This document shows positions 30,928 through 43,466 of a stretch of 64,000 nt of DNA, one piece after another. The translations under genes were made by a program, and so were the position numbers. Below the pieces are notes generated by a model. The model did not search any database. It was not told the origin of the DNA and saw only the letters and a program-made list of their open reading frames with translations. Every line of letters begins with the position of its first letter. The first letter of the stretch is position 1. This stretch comes from Bugula neritina (taxonomy: Eukaryota > Bryozoa > Gymnolaemata > Cheilostomatida > Bugulidae), in assembly GCA_964035545.1 (NCBI GenBank), contig OZ037771.1, positions 5,512,628-5,576,627 on the forward strand, written 5' to 3'.

Positions 30928-33375
30928 TTTTACGTGAATGTTGCTGTATATTCTACTAGCCACTGTGCTTACATGTTAGTCAGATTCTTTACAATAGTTC
31001 AATAGAGCAGTGAAAGCATAATTTTATAATATAATGCAGGCTATTGACTATAGGTAACCGAGTAGCTATTAATTTATTATTATGCAACCAATAAACTTCA
31101 TTTGTTCTATCAATCAATAGGTTAACACTGTCAGGCAACACGAGCTTTGCTTCATTGCCTCTAAATCAGTGAGTTGCTCCTTAGCCTCGCAATTGTTTTA
31201 CCAAGTTATCGAAAATGTGAATTGCTTGTGTTACATTGGAACTTGATGGCATTGTAAAACAGACATTTAACTCGTTGATATAAATAGAAAGTTTATCCTG
31301 AATGCTTACTATCAATTAAATATATTATTTTCATAAGAGAAGACAAATCTAAACATTTTTAAACATAATATGCACATGCTGTTATATTATATTGTTCATC
31401 TATGAGAGTATTGCATTGTGCATAAAATACTTAGTTATTTATTATATTAAACTGCACGACAACAAAACCAAAAGTTACTGCCTCTAAAGAGTTATAAATA
31501 GAAAGGACCGCATGCTGGAATTAAGTTCACAGAGTTGTCTGCCTAATCTTACTAAATACTGTTTAACCAGCCAATGACTTATAAATAGTATTATTAGAAA
31601 GCATCCAGGAATTAGGTTCATAGAGTTGGCTGCCTAATCTTACTTACGGCTGAAGGGTATTATAAACACAGAAAGTGAAAAAACGTGAACTTGAACATTA
31701 AAAAATGTGCATGCTCGGCTAAATGGTAACCAATAAACTTTTTCACATAAAATCTACCTGAAATCTGCACGAAACGGTTCAATTTTGGCCCTCACAATCA
31801 TGCAGCCAATTTGAAAAATTTGCTTATTTGGCCTCATGATAATTGTAATAAAGGCTTTTCGGCCAAATAAGCCATTATTTTCTTGTTCTCTCTATGTTAG
31901 CTGGTTATGAGTTAGTGCAGCAGGAGAAGGGTAGCATGTACTACTCAAATGATTGGTTGTCTCAATCTACATGAATATATTCATGCACATCATAACTATG
32001 AGTATAGCTTAGTGAAGTGATGATTGTATTAGTATTTAATTCTCTTTCTTTGCTTGGTATATAATTGTGTGAGGTCCGCCACCCTATCAGGATATGGCGG
32101 AGTAAGTTGAGAGATATAATTGTGTGAGGTAAGGTTTGCAACGAAGTTTCTATGAAGGAGTGTGAATCTGTATCAGGTTACAGCTTGTATATAGAATAAA
32201 ATACATCAGGGTTGACAACTGTCTAATTACTAGTGAAGATTATCTAGTCTGCTGCTGTAGTAGTAGAGTTAATTTGTGCAGTTATAATTGAAAAGTAAAA
32301 GAACTACGTTACAGTCACAGTTTATACATGTGTTCTAGTGTGAGATTTACACCTAGAAGTCAGATGACACGTACATGCTTATATCTAAATTCTTTACTAT
32401 TAAGTAATTAACTGGTCTGATATAATAACATAATGAGCTCAAATTTGTAAGGTTAGTCAGTTATAATGGATTTTATGTACATAAATGCTGACAATATTGA
32501 GGAATACCTTATAATATTGCGTCTATCATTATTTAATGCAGGAAGCTAGATTTCTAGCAGAAAAAAAGATTATTTGCTATTTGCAACACACGTTGTATTA
32601 GTTATTTAGATCCAAAAACTTATATAATTAGTTAACTGCATGTTGACATATTTAATATTGCAATTTCAGAAGAAGAGACTACAATATATCATTAAAAATA
32701 TACAGTAATATTTTTTGAAAATAGCTGTGGTATATTTTATTATTGTACAAATTATAAAAGGTAAGGATTCAAGTCAAGTGTCGAATATGGTTAGAATCCC
32801 ATAATTCTACTGATATTAACCTTATAAGTTATTAGGTAATCTTACATTATAATATTATTTTTTGGATTTCTATACCACACAACTTATTTATTCCTTAAAA
32901 GAGACTGAAATACTAAAATTTTCACAGCTTGTACATTTGGAAAAAAATTTACAAGCGGATTCTGATCAAAATAGTATTAGTTCTTTCATTCTTCACACCC
33001 AGCTGTTTGGTAGGTGGGGTTGTCCACTCCTGATTTCACATGTCCTTCACGCTTGATTAGTTCTATTGATAGCTTATTTTGTTTTTCTACATCATCTAAA
33101 AAACAATTGCTTTCTGAAATCAACTATGAAGCTATTCTTGGGCACACATTAATCAGTTGGAACTTGTTAATTCAACACTTTTTCCTAGCTATTTTTATTA
33201 TTTACTACAATATATATATTCTTCAGCTTTGGGTTATGTGTATATGCAAGGCACTTTACACGTTCGCATCAGTCATTTCGTCCTGTTTGGATGAGCAACA
33301 CGAAAATAGCAAAACAGTGCAGGAAGCAACAGGAAAAGCAAATATTAACACACCTTTAGAATAAAAATCTAATAA
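30928..33375. other. Intergenic region, no gene seen
   Basis: AT-rich DNA without a recognisable exon on either strand. The right part of this stretch is upstream of nothing that can be named; the caspase promoter should lie near 30930-31100, but no core element stands out. Confidence 0.5.
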
Positions 33376-35203
33376 TTATGCCAATAATGCACACACCAAA
33401 ACTACAACTTGTGTAATGTAATTATTTAAACAACTTGAATCTCTAGCAACTAATATAATATAATATAATATTCTACAAACTAATGTCAAAAAATTGAACA
33501 ACCAACCAAATTCCTTTGGTTTGTCTGCTCCTTGTTTCTTAGATTTTGGTGTGACCATAACTGTTTTGTACTCGGTTTTCCCTCTGTGTTTACACCACAT
33601 TACCAGAATGATAAGGAGAACCAGGAATAGCAGGCAGGCAATGACCGACATGGCAATGAGAGGATCTTTATAAATGTCCTTTCCATCTTCTGGAACGGTA
33701 GTTTGTTGCTGATCTAAAATAGACAGATACACAAATATTTTGTCATCTTCTTTCAGAGAGTATATTACAGTTTAGCAATTACTAATAAAATTACATACTT
33801 ATATTATAACACTTAATTATAAAAACTTTCCGTTGCGTATGCATGATGCACGATAACATTCAAAAAGTTCCATGCTTGCAAGAAAATTTCGGTAGAAACT
33901 AGAAATTTACAGGCTATTGTACTAAATCTCAGTCTGAGAGCTTTATGAACATGCATACAGAAATTTATAGCTCCAATCCAGTCCATGTTGGTCTATCAGC
34001 AGTTATATGCTGTAGTACATGCAACACTCTTGGCTTTTGAATTTTCTTATAAAGGTGTTTTTCAAGATTTAATATGTTGATCAATATTTGAAAATAACAA
34101 GATTAGCAGCATGTAGTAAAATAAGCAGTAGCCATTTTGTATTATGCTCACACAAATAGGAAATAACTCTTCATAAAAACATTTGTTCAACAGTTCCTAC
34201 TGAATGTGACCTATATTGATATTCATATTGGTGCTGCACACAGAATTTATCTATGCAGAACCAGATTTATTATATGATTATATGCCATTATGCACTGTTA
34301 CTTTGCAAGCATTAAATTTGTTGAATTGAAACTCAATTTTTGAAAATTAATTATTGCAACACTGTTTAGTTTTTGTAAAAATTCAAATTAAATTCTATTG
34401 TCCTAAGAATGGTAAATTTTCGTCAACAAGTAAGTATATATAGAAAACTCACACAAGTTTATAGTCACTCTCTCTGTGAGAAACCCCTGATGGAAGAGGT
34501 TTTTGTTAAATAGGGCTAAGGACTTATTTATCTATGTGGCACAGAGGCAATTATGACTGGATGCTCTTGCTAGTATCACCAATGGCCTTTGTCGGGGTTC
34601 GAACCCATGACTTTGTGTTTACAAAGCAAACACTTTAACCCCTAGACTTTGGCTGCTATTAAGTTAATATATAAAAGACAAAATAATACAGCTTATACAG
34701 AGGTGTACTTTGCTACCTTGATTATTAGTTGGTGCCAGGCTGGCAAGAGTGCTTGTAGTTGTCTCTGTAATTGAAGAAAGGGTTGTCAAAGCTTTCTCGT
34801 GCACAGTTGTTACATCTGCCACTGAGAAAGTGCTGTTTGCTGTTGTTGAGGTGTCCACTAAGCCTGTGCTAGTAGCATTCATTAACGAAGATGTTGTTGC
34901 ATTCAGCATTGCGTTTGTTGAGGAGGATAATATGGAGGTGGTGGTAGTTGGGAAGCTACTGTTTGCATCCTGACTAGTAACAAGCAATGTTGTGGAGCTC
35001 ACTGAACTGGTTTCGCTGATGGAATTGGTGACATTATTCATGGCAGATACCGTTGTGGTGCTGTTATCTTGAAGTGTTTTCATCAAGGATGAGGTGCTGT
35101 TCAACATCTGCGTGAAAGTGCTGGAATTATTTTCAAACAGGGAGGACTGGGTAGATGTAGACAGGTCTGTAGTGGTCATTTTTGTTGAAGAGCTGGTTGT
35201 CAT
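33376..35203 (-). CDS. Mucin-like Ser/Thr-rich single-pass membrane protein, 274 aa, 2 exons
   Basis: Exons 35203-34717 and 33713-33376 join in phase (CAA G/AT) and total 275 codons with stop. Exon 1 encodes about 160 residues dominated by Ser, Thr and Asn (e.g. NSSTFTQMLNSTSSLMKTL), with many potential O- and N-glycosylation sites. Exon 2 encodes DQQQTTVPEDGKD, a clear TM segment (PLIAMSVIACLLFLVLLIIL), then a basic cytoplasmic part (KHRGKTEYKTVMVTPKSKKQ). No signal peptide follows ATG 35203, and an in-frame TGA lies 6 bp upstream. Either insertion depends on the TM segment, or a signal-peptide exon spliced to an internal site was missed. The last 40 or so codons are hydrophobic and may run past the true end of the CDS into an intron. 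No family was recognised. A SINE sits in the intron. Confidence 0.6.
34447..34656 (-). mobile_element. tRNA-Thr-derived SINE, copy 2
   Basis: Same family as 3168-3380, in reverse. On the minus strand it has GTCTAGGGGTTAAAGTG, TTTGTAAAC (anticodon TGT) and the B box GGGTTCGAACCCC, then the shared body and end ACTATAAACTTGTGTGAG. This copy has the best-preserved B box of the three. It lies in the intron of the mucin-like gene. Confidence 0.82.
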
Positions 35204-35269
35204 GGCTCACTGGTTACATCTGTAATAATATTTACCAGAGATTAATCTGTGATGTCAGCAGCTGAGATT

Positions 35270-35545
35270 ATGGTGTCAAGGACAAATAATGCGAGTGATG
35301 TCACAAGCTAATATGTGTTGCGTCACCAGCTAGTGTGTATTATGTCATCAGCTAGTGTGTATTATGTCATCAGCTAGTGTGTATTATGTCATCAGCTACA
35401 GTGTGTATTATGTCATCAACTAGCGTATGTGATGTCATCAGCTAGTGTATAATGTCCTTAGCTAGTGTGTATTATGTCATTATAGCTATAGCGTGTATTA
35501 TGTCATCAACTAGTGTGTATTATATGTCATCAGCTAGCTGTCATT
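35270..35545. repeat. 22-bp minisatellite upstream of the mucin-like gene
   Basis: About ten imperfect units of GCTAGTGTGTATTATGTCAT plus CA. The array begins about 70 bp upstream of ATG 35203 of the minus-strand gene, so it lies where its promoter or 5' UTR should be. Confidence 0.88.
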
Positions 35546-36677
35546 TTAAAGAACTTTAAGTACAGTACAACTAGTGTGCATGAAAATTCATTAAACCTCA
35601 TCAAACAAGTATAACTCTGAGATGATAGCCTTAGTAGGAACATAATTTATTTCCTGTAATTCATGTGTTTAGTAAATTGTATGATATAATAAAACCATAA
35701 CCTCTTTTTTTGGAGTTGTTTACCCGTTACAGCAATATACAAAATAAAAATATTTTTATAAATTAAATTCTCATATGAGTTTTATTAAAGCATCAAAAAA
35801 CTCGAAATGTTCTTAGGTACAATCCATAATAAAAGGCTTCATGCTAAGATGCCATAAATGCTGCAGTGATTTTATCTATAATTGGCAATGAAACGGATGC
35901 TATTTCAAATTTACTATATTTTCTCTCAAGAAGTATTGTACAGCTAATTTAGCTACCAAGATGTAAAAGCAATGAAACAATATTATGTTTATTAATATAA
36001 ATAAGATGTTTTGATATTTTAAATTCAAGAGGGATATATCTAATGGTAGTTAGTACATTCAGTGCAAATCAATAAATAAAGTTACAAATAAGTAAAATTT
36101 GACTTCTTTAAAAATACTGAAACTATAATCACCCAATCAATAAAATACATATAGCAGACCTTTACTTTAATGTTTTAATAAAAATAAATCTGGTACAATT
36201 GTAACGTTATATATACAAACATGAAAAGCCATTACCATATCCTACAATGGTAAATGAGTATGCTATACCATTATGTTCTTAATTATGCAATAATATAAAC
36301 CATGTAACATAATACATATAATATAATTATTCAAAGAAATGCCATGAAAACCACATTTCGGAAGGATTGATAAAAGGAAACAATCACAGACACAGCTATA
36401 TAAAGCAGTGGAATGAAGCAGAACTGAAATATGAGAGCTTTGAAGAATGTATACTCTCAAAATATTTGTGGATACAGTTGATGTATATGAACTGACCTTT
36501 AATAAGTTTAATTTCACGTGACGGAAACAAGCTTATAGGAACGCACACACGCACACACAGACACACACATATATATAGTAAAACTATAAGTTTCTACTAT
36601 TGCGAAGGTGTGGGCCATGGTACTCTGTTCTGTGCTGATGAGGGGACAAATCCAGAAACAGCTGCTGTACACAGATT

Positions 36678-36679
<2 letters not shown>

Positions 36680-36719
<40 letters not shown>

Positions 36720-36850
36720 GTATATATATATGATGTATATAATGTATATAATGTCTATCATGTATATAATGTATACAATGTATATAATGTCTATAATGTA
36801 TATAATGTCTATAATGCATATAACGTATATAATGTATATAATGTATGTAT
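36680..36850. repeat. (AT)n microsatellite and ATGTATATA-type repeat
   Basis: An AT dinucleotide run (about 36681-36716) grades into imperfect TATAATGTATATAATGTCTA units. Spurious ORFs rich in Ile, Tyr and His arise on both strands. Confidence 0.95.
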
Positions 36851-37248
36851 CATAGCGTTAGAGTCAGCACTATACTTCTCTCATCAATAATGATGCACAA
36901 AAAATAATTACACAAACATTTTAAAAGTATGACTGATTAAGTTGTAAATGTATCTCTTTTGATATCAAGTGAGATAAAATAAAGCCCAAGTTGACATGAC
37001 TTCAGTGTTGATGAGACTAACTGACTCCAACATTATGTACTTGATGTGTGACAGCAGATGGAAATGTTTTGTCTGGGAAATAAGAATTTAACAAGCAGTC
37101 TGCATTGTATGTTAGTATTTGTTTGACAAAACTCTTTACAGTTAATAGCAGCCTAATTGGCCTCCACCCTGAACGTTAATTGCTGGGAGGTGTATAGTGT
37201 TCCACAGAAATGTCACAGGTATGTGTACTGAGTATGTGATGTGAAGGT

Positions 37249-37406
37249 AGGTGCAGTAATGGAGGAATTGAGAAAAGCCTGTGTTCTAGATTGAAAATGT
37301 AGCAAAAGAAGTTATGCTCTCACAAAAATTTCAACTCTAGCCCCAAACCAAAATTTAATAATAGAATTAAAAAACTTAGGCTATCTCAATTTTCTTCACT
37401 ACTGAA
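37249..37406. mobile_element. PIF/Harbinger-like MITE, copy 2
   Basis: Starts GGTGCAGTAATGGAGGAATT and ends CTCAATTTTCTTCACTACTG. Its body (AAAAGCCTGTGTTCTAGA, TTTCAACTCTAGCCCCAAAC) matches the copies at 28606 and 41813. Confidence 0.7.
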
Positions 37407-38096
37407 TGATCTGTTAGTGTAGCTGTATGTGTAAACCAATACCTTGCATGAACATGTGTGGAGTGTACAGCTAACCTCACACAAGTTAATTCTATACCAG
37501 ATCAGATATTGAGTTACATTTATTAAATTGAACTCAAATTCCTGAAAAGCTTGAACTGCTAAAAATAGTACACCGCAATAAGATTAATTAAGTGCTGCTT
37601 ACATGCTGCTGACATTTAGTTTAATGATTATGATAAGGTTTCAAAAGCTTGTTATACCCTTGCACTTATCTGTATAACTCTACAATAGTAGTTATGTTAG
37701 TTTAATCTGCATGTGTCCACTGATGGTATATATATTTTTTTTCTAAGATTAACTTTGTATGACAATGGCTGTATGTATCAGCAACTTTTAATCATTGTAT
37801 TCCCATAGACTAGAGTGGGTAATTTTGTGCTTCAATAGAACTTCTTGAACAGTTTTTGTTTGTTGGTTTAAGTACAATAAATATCAATTTTACTTGTGGT
37901 TTGATAAGAGCAGGTAAAAACTAAGAGCTTTCATTTCTATAATTAAAAATGAAACAAAGAAATTGTTTGTATTTAGAGTTTGACAAGCATAAAAGGAAAC
38001 AAATCAAGTTCAATTCTCGAAGTTTTACATCACATCACTTTTAGTGAAGCTCAAAGCTACAGGCTATGGCTGTACACATGGTCTTCAAAAGAGTTA

Positions 38097-38235
38097 GGTG
38101 CAGTAATGGATAAAATAAGAAAAACCTCTGTCCTAGATGAAAAATGTAGCAAAACACATTATGTTCTCTCAGAGTTTTAAATCAAATCTATACAAAAATC
38201 AAAGAATTTAGGAAATTGAAATTTTTTTAATTAAA
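38097..38235. mobile_element. PIF/Harbinger-like MITE, copy 3, right end degraded
   Basis: Left end GGTGCAGTAATGGATAAAAT and body (CTCTGTCCTAGA, AATGTAGCAAAACACATTAT) match the family. The right inverted repeat is not recognisable, so the end is approximate. Confidence 0.55.
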
Positions 38236-38480
38236 AATATACTCTGAAATTGAAGCTTTTTGACTAGGTTATTAGTTTAGGAAGCTTATAATGAATTATG
38301 ATATTTTATATGCTAAAGTAGGTCACGTAACCTCATTCATTGTGATATTCAGCATACTTGAGAAAAGTTACAGAATCACAGTTGATCTCAAAGCAGTAGA
38401 AATACTGTAACAGCTGCTGCATTCATTGAATTTTTTGTTACAACAACATGCTACGGATGCTAGAGCACAGCTGCTTCTGC

Positions 38481-38559
38481 AATGTGGCCAATGCTGCCAA
38501 TGCTGCCAATGCTGCCAATGCTGCCAATGCTGCCAATGCTGCCAATGCTGCCAATGCTG
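38481..38559. repeat. 9-bp microsatellite (AATGCTGCC)n
   Basis: Eight or so near-perfect units. Read on the minus strand it gives an Ala-Leu-Ala pattern that mimics a coding repeat. Confidence 0.97.
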
Positions 38560-40964
38560 TAAAGATTAGTTTACCAGGAAGCCTAGCAAAACTGCAGTGT
38601 AAATAAAATTGACAAGTGGATAAATAAAACATTCTTCACTACCTATTGGAAGAGTAGCTCAGTAGCTGCTGTATATAATATTATGTTTGGTCAAAGTACA
38701 AGGAAAACCAGGTTGTTTATTGTTACAATGCCATGAAAATATCTAATCCAGCTTTCAATAGACCTGAATAATTGTGAATAAGTAGCAGAAATATGTTTAA
38801 TATTGATAATACTTATAGTGAGAGTTTATTTCATGTAACTGTAACCACTAACTGCAGATAAGCTTTAAAGCAGATGAAGCTTGTTACATAACAATGGAGC
38901 ATCTACTTTATGCTTCTGGCAGTGTTGGGAATTCGCTTTTAGTAGTTATTCAGTCATTATTTGCTACTAAAACATTTTAAAATAAAAATCCTAAAAAGGT
39001 TATCAAGATAAAACTTGAGTTGCCAGAATTGAAAGGAGTATTGAAAGAGGGCAGCTGAGTTTACTCACTTCCTTATTTAATAATAGATTTTGTGGGCTAA
39101 CATCAATGAAAATAATCTATGTAGCCGCTAGTCTCATATTTAACTCAGTTGTTGTTGAAAAAATATAGAACAAGTTTTATACAAACTAAATATGTTTGAG
39201 TAACATTTTTTTAGTTGGAGTAAAACCAATATAGCAAGTTGTTTTATGCCATTTTTATAAAACATTAGTATGAATTATGGTAGTATTCATTCCCCCCAAC
39301 CACTTCGCAAAGCCTGGTTTATAACGGACTCGAATTCTTTCAATGAAAGACAATATTGAGTAGAATATATGAAATGTTATAGGGCTATATGACCTTAGAG
39401 CATATAAAATTAAACCATATAACACAGAGTTATAATTGTGTCCTGTTTGAGTTTTGCAAAAAGCAATATTTTAAAACACACATTTGAAAGAAACAAATAT
39501 AATATCTATCAAGTATAGCATGCTTTTATATTTTACTAAGGAACAAAGTTTTTAGCAAACTTGCATTAGAAATAACAGGATAAGCTAAAAACTTACGGAT
39601 TGGTTTCTTGCCCTAGATTAGCTAGGCAGCTGGTTAGGTCAGCACTGGTACTGCTATCAGTTCATCACAAGATTTGAGCGCATGCTTAGGTTACCCTCTC
39701 TGTAGATCAGCTGGCAGGTTAGGTACCATGTGACCAATCAGGTGACACTGTAATACAATGTAAACGATATGAGTTATTCTATCTGAGCTTTTTCTGGTGG
39801 TGACAACTCCAAGTCAACCTTTCTTATAATAATACATAGCTATACAAAAATTAACTTGCTTTTTGTTGCAGTATATTTTACAAATTATACAACACAAATT
39901 AAAGTTAAATGCAAAAATCATTTATAGTTATCTTTTGAAAAACATATTTTCATAATTTTCTCTGGTTTGTAGTAAATAAAAAACAAATACTAGTAGGCTA
40001 TATAGAAATGCAAATTTTTTCAAATGTTGCTATGATTTGACTAATATAGAAGTTTTCAAAAAACAAGCTTGCACAATGGACACAATTTTCAATTATTTGA
40101 ATATTTTAATTTCCGATTTAAAAGTGTCTATTTCTGAAAATTATTTTATTGTGAATAACTCTATAAAAAGCAGTTTTTTGTTTTTATATTTATATAAAAT
40201 AGTTACATTGTTATATTATACATATTATATAAGTGAAATAATGTTATGTCGTTTTTTGAAGCCTATAGCGTGCATTTTGATAATGCTTCTCCTTTGATGA
40301 AATCTGACAAGGTAGCTGGGTTATGCATGTAATACAACTTCCTAGACTGATATCATCATTAATAGCATATATTGCAGAAGTTCATTTATGCTGAACTACA
40401 TGTATATATATGAAATAATGAGTAAATTTGAAGAGCATAGTGAATTTTAGGTAGAACTAGTAGTAGAAAAAGTGATGTGAAGATTAAAGTATAGCTGCAT
40501 GGTGAGTGAGTGAAGGACTCAGGAACATGGAATGTATAAAAATGGGCATATTTTGATGAACTCAAAAACAAATTTTGTGAAAAATTTCAACATCTCATTG
40601 CATAATTCAAAAACAGATGAAAGAAGCAAGTTTCCTATAATATAGTGGAGCTTTTCAGAAATATAAAAAGTTTAAATTGGAGTTACGGAAAGTCAAATTA
40701 AAATTGAGAAAACAATTGTACAATCCTAGTTTACATTATCTTATAGTAACCTCAAAAATATAATGCACATTAATTGTTGATAATAACTAAATTTGAATTT
40801 ATAGAGTTATGCAGCTATGTAATACAGAAAGATTGCTCCCGCTCTGCTTGCATTATTGCATCACAATCCAATTCTCTATTTTAAACACTGATTGTATTGC
40901 ATATAGTCCTTTCTAATATACTCTGTAAAGTTTCACACAGAAGCCGTATATACAGTTCTTAGAG

Positions 40965-43428
40965 ATGATATTGATAAACTCAGTACACATATCTGTATTG
41001 ACTAACTTACTGCTGGTAAGAGTCAGCATAGGGCAAGAGTCGAGCTTCTCAGCAGATGGGAAGACATGCAGGCAAGCTTCAGACTGTGGTCTATATAGTG
41101 TTATTGTTACCTGCGATACGAGGCGTAGTGGCTGCATCACATACAGAGTAAGTTTCTTATATTACTGAGTTTCATTATGTTATTAACTTATTAGAGCAAG
41201 GAGCCAATAGTTTAGTGATGGCTGCTTGACGCAACTTTTGTGCAGGTTTAAACATGCTGCAAGTACATAATGAAACAAAGAATGACATTTGCATTGATAT
41301 GAGCTAAATGAGTGCCATTTATGCATATTGTATTTTAATTGTTTAGAAATTATAAGTTTAAAAGATAGAACACATATGCAAATTTAATGTTTAAATTAAA
41401 ATGATGTTCTTAGAGTTAGCGTAATGTAGAAATCTACTAACAGTATTTTTGCTGAGTGCACTGATGTGCTGTATACCTGCAGTCTTTTTTGGCACAAAGT
41501 ACTTGGAGTTATTAACTCTTGACTTGCTTTAACCCCAAACCTTTCCTTGTAAGGGTATATAAAACAAGATTTAATTTCTCTATAGGAACTATTGGTTATT
41601 TCATAAACTTCCAAATTACAGTCCTGACGAAACCTTTAGTTTCATTCTACTGTTACTATTGTTTGAAGAAGTAAATTACAGATCTTATTAGTTTATAGTA
41701 GTAATTTACAGACACATTATACAAAAAAGCTAAAATTTATGTTAGTAGTATAATAGTGGTTTGTTAGTGGTTACATAAACTGCAGCTTATTAAGATCTGG
41801 TCATATTTGCCCGAGGTAGTAATGGAGAAATTGAGAAAAGCTTGTGTTTTAGATTAGAAATGTAGCTTGAGAAGTTATGTTCTTACAGAAATTTCAACCT
41901 GAGCCCCAAACTAAATTTGTATAGAAAAATTAAAGAATTTGGGCTATCTCAATTTCTGCACTACTGCTCAAACTTCATGTATAACAGCCCTTCCAAAAAG
42001 TTGATGACTGAAAAGTTTGTAATTTACTGATTTGTTAAATTTATTTTACCACATGCATGTTAAGTCAAACTGCAACTTATTTATTAAAGTGATCAACTAT
42101 AAAAAATAAAAATATTATAGAGGTATATAATTACGCAGTAACATTCAAAAGGCAAGAAATTTGATTAAATTTGACAATAAATACAAACATTATATAAAGC
42201 CAAAAATTTATATCCTTTTAGCCTTTCTCAAAAAGAGTTTTATGTAAAATTTATGAGAATATAAGTTTAAAATAAGAGCACATTTGAAGTCTAAGTTTGT
42301 AAAACATCTTGTGACAATTGCACAATGCAGTATCCAGTTCGATCAAACATCCTCTTTTTTGTACGTTTGTGTAAATATAGAAAGTCGATTTTACAAACTG
42401 ATTTTTACCAAGAGAGCAACCATGAGCAAACCAACCGCCAAACAATTGCAAACAAGCAGATAAATTAAAAAAAATAAGTTTTGTGTTAAAAAACACGACA
42501 AACTTACAAGAAACATCTTTAGAGAGTTGTGCTTTCCTTGCCAACAAATTGATCTCCACAAAAACACATCTTATAGACATACTAAATCTTTATAACTGCA
42601 ACCTTCAAATCATTTCAGCAAACTGAAATCAAGTGTGATAATGATGAGGAGTGTAAGACAGCTACAAACGGGACAATAATGGATGACTACTCAGTGGTAG
42701 AAGAGGGAGAACAGTGGGCCAGCGTAGAGTGCAGCTCTAGACATACTTGTCAGTGCCGACAGTGGTTCGGGATTAGTCATCATGATCGAAACAGATGCAT
42801 CAAAATTTTCAATGGTGTGCTAATTATAGTTTAATAGCTGATATGCTATTTTGAAAATATCATTGTGTATATGAGCCAATAGTAGATATAGTTGCCTATA
42901 ATATCTATGATAAATGCACAACTGAGCAGCTTAAAAACTTGCTATGCTATCGCCTTGAGTAGAACGCTCCATTAGCTTTCATCATGAGTTACTTATTCAA
43001 CTTTATAATAAACAAGTAAAAATATGATAATTTTAGTTTTTGATAATTAGCAATACAAACATAAAATAAATAATATCTATACGTAAACAAATTCTAATCT
43101 GACAAAACATAAATGAAGAAATATGATACGGCTTTTAAAAATATTGTGAAGATAAGTCACTAAAACAAACAACTATAATATATAAGTTTGAGTAATCAAT
43201 CCACGACGGATGTTTAATAAATAAAACTTAATAATTATTTTAGTCGTGCCTGAGAAGATTGAAATACTAAGAAAAGAACTGCCACTTTACCAACAATACA
43301 TGCCTGTAGCAGTAACCGGTCTCGCAGGCATTATTATAGGAAGTTTATTTGGCGCACTGTTGTATAAGATGTTGCTCTCAAAGAGAAAAGACAAACCCAG
43401 GAGCAAAACTACCAAACCGAAAACTTAA
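40965..43428 (+). CDS. Small Cys-rich single-pass membrane protein, 187 aa, 3 exons
   Basis: Exons 40965-41147, 42619-42814 and 43244-43428 join in phase and total 188 codons with TAA. The start ATG 40965 begins a signal-peptide-like segment (HISVLTNLLLVRVSIGQ). The ectodomain has ten cysteines in two modules: the first is C-X5-C-X8-C-X6-C, and the second runs CDNDEEC ... VEC ... TCQC ... RC, which recalls EB or EGF-like modules. A TM segment (YMPVAVTGLAGIIIGSLFGA) is followed by a short, strongly basic tail (SKRKDKPRSKTTKPKT). A poly(A) signal AATAAA is at 43461-43466. The layout is that of a type I surface protein. Family and function were not recognised. Confidence in the gene is moderate because splice sites and phases all agree, but no homologue was named. 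Confidence 0.72.
41813..41970. mobile_element. PIF/Harbinger-like MITE, copy 4
   Basis: Starts GAGGTAGTAATGGAGAAATT and ends TCAATTTCTGCACTACTGCT. Ends and body match copies 1 and 2. It lies in intron 1 of the Cys-rich membrane protein gene. Confidence 0.7.
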
Positions 43429-43466
43429 CTTATGAGCAATTAATGGTTTTACTTTTAGTGAATAAA

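Larger units (their letters stand above)
35546..40964. other. Intergenic region with simple repeats and two MITE copies
   Basis: No exon was recognised on either strand. It holds the AT microsatellite near 36680, the 9-bp repeat near 38481, and MITE copies at 37249-37406 and 38097-38235. Confidence 0.5.

Noticed and set aside
36514-36855. ORFs of 81-101 residues rich in Ile, Tyr and His
   Set aside because: Translations of the (AT)n and ATGTATATA repeats.
38438-38632. Ala-Leu-rich minus-strand ORF
   Set aside because: Created by the 9-bp AATGCTGCC microsatellite.
40037-40297. 86-residue hydrophobic + strand ORF
   Set aside because: AT-rich sequence with a non-ATG start and Leu/Tyr/Ile composition expected by chance; no splice or homology support.
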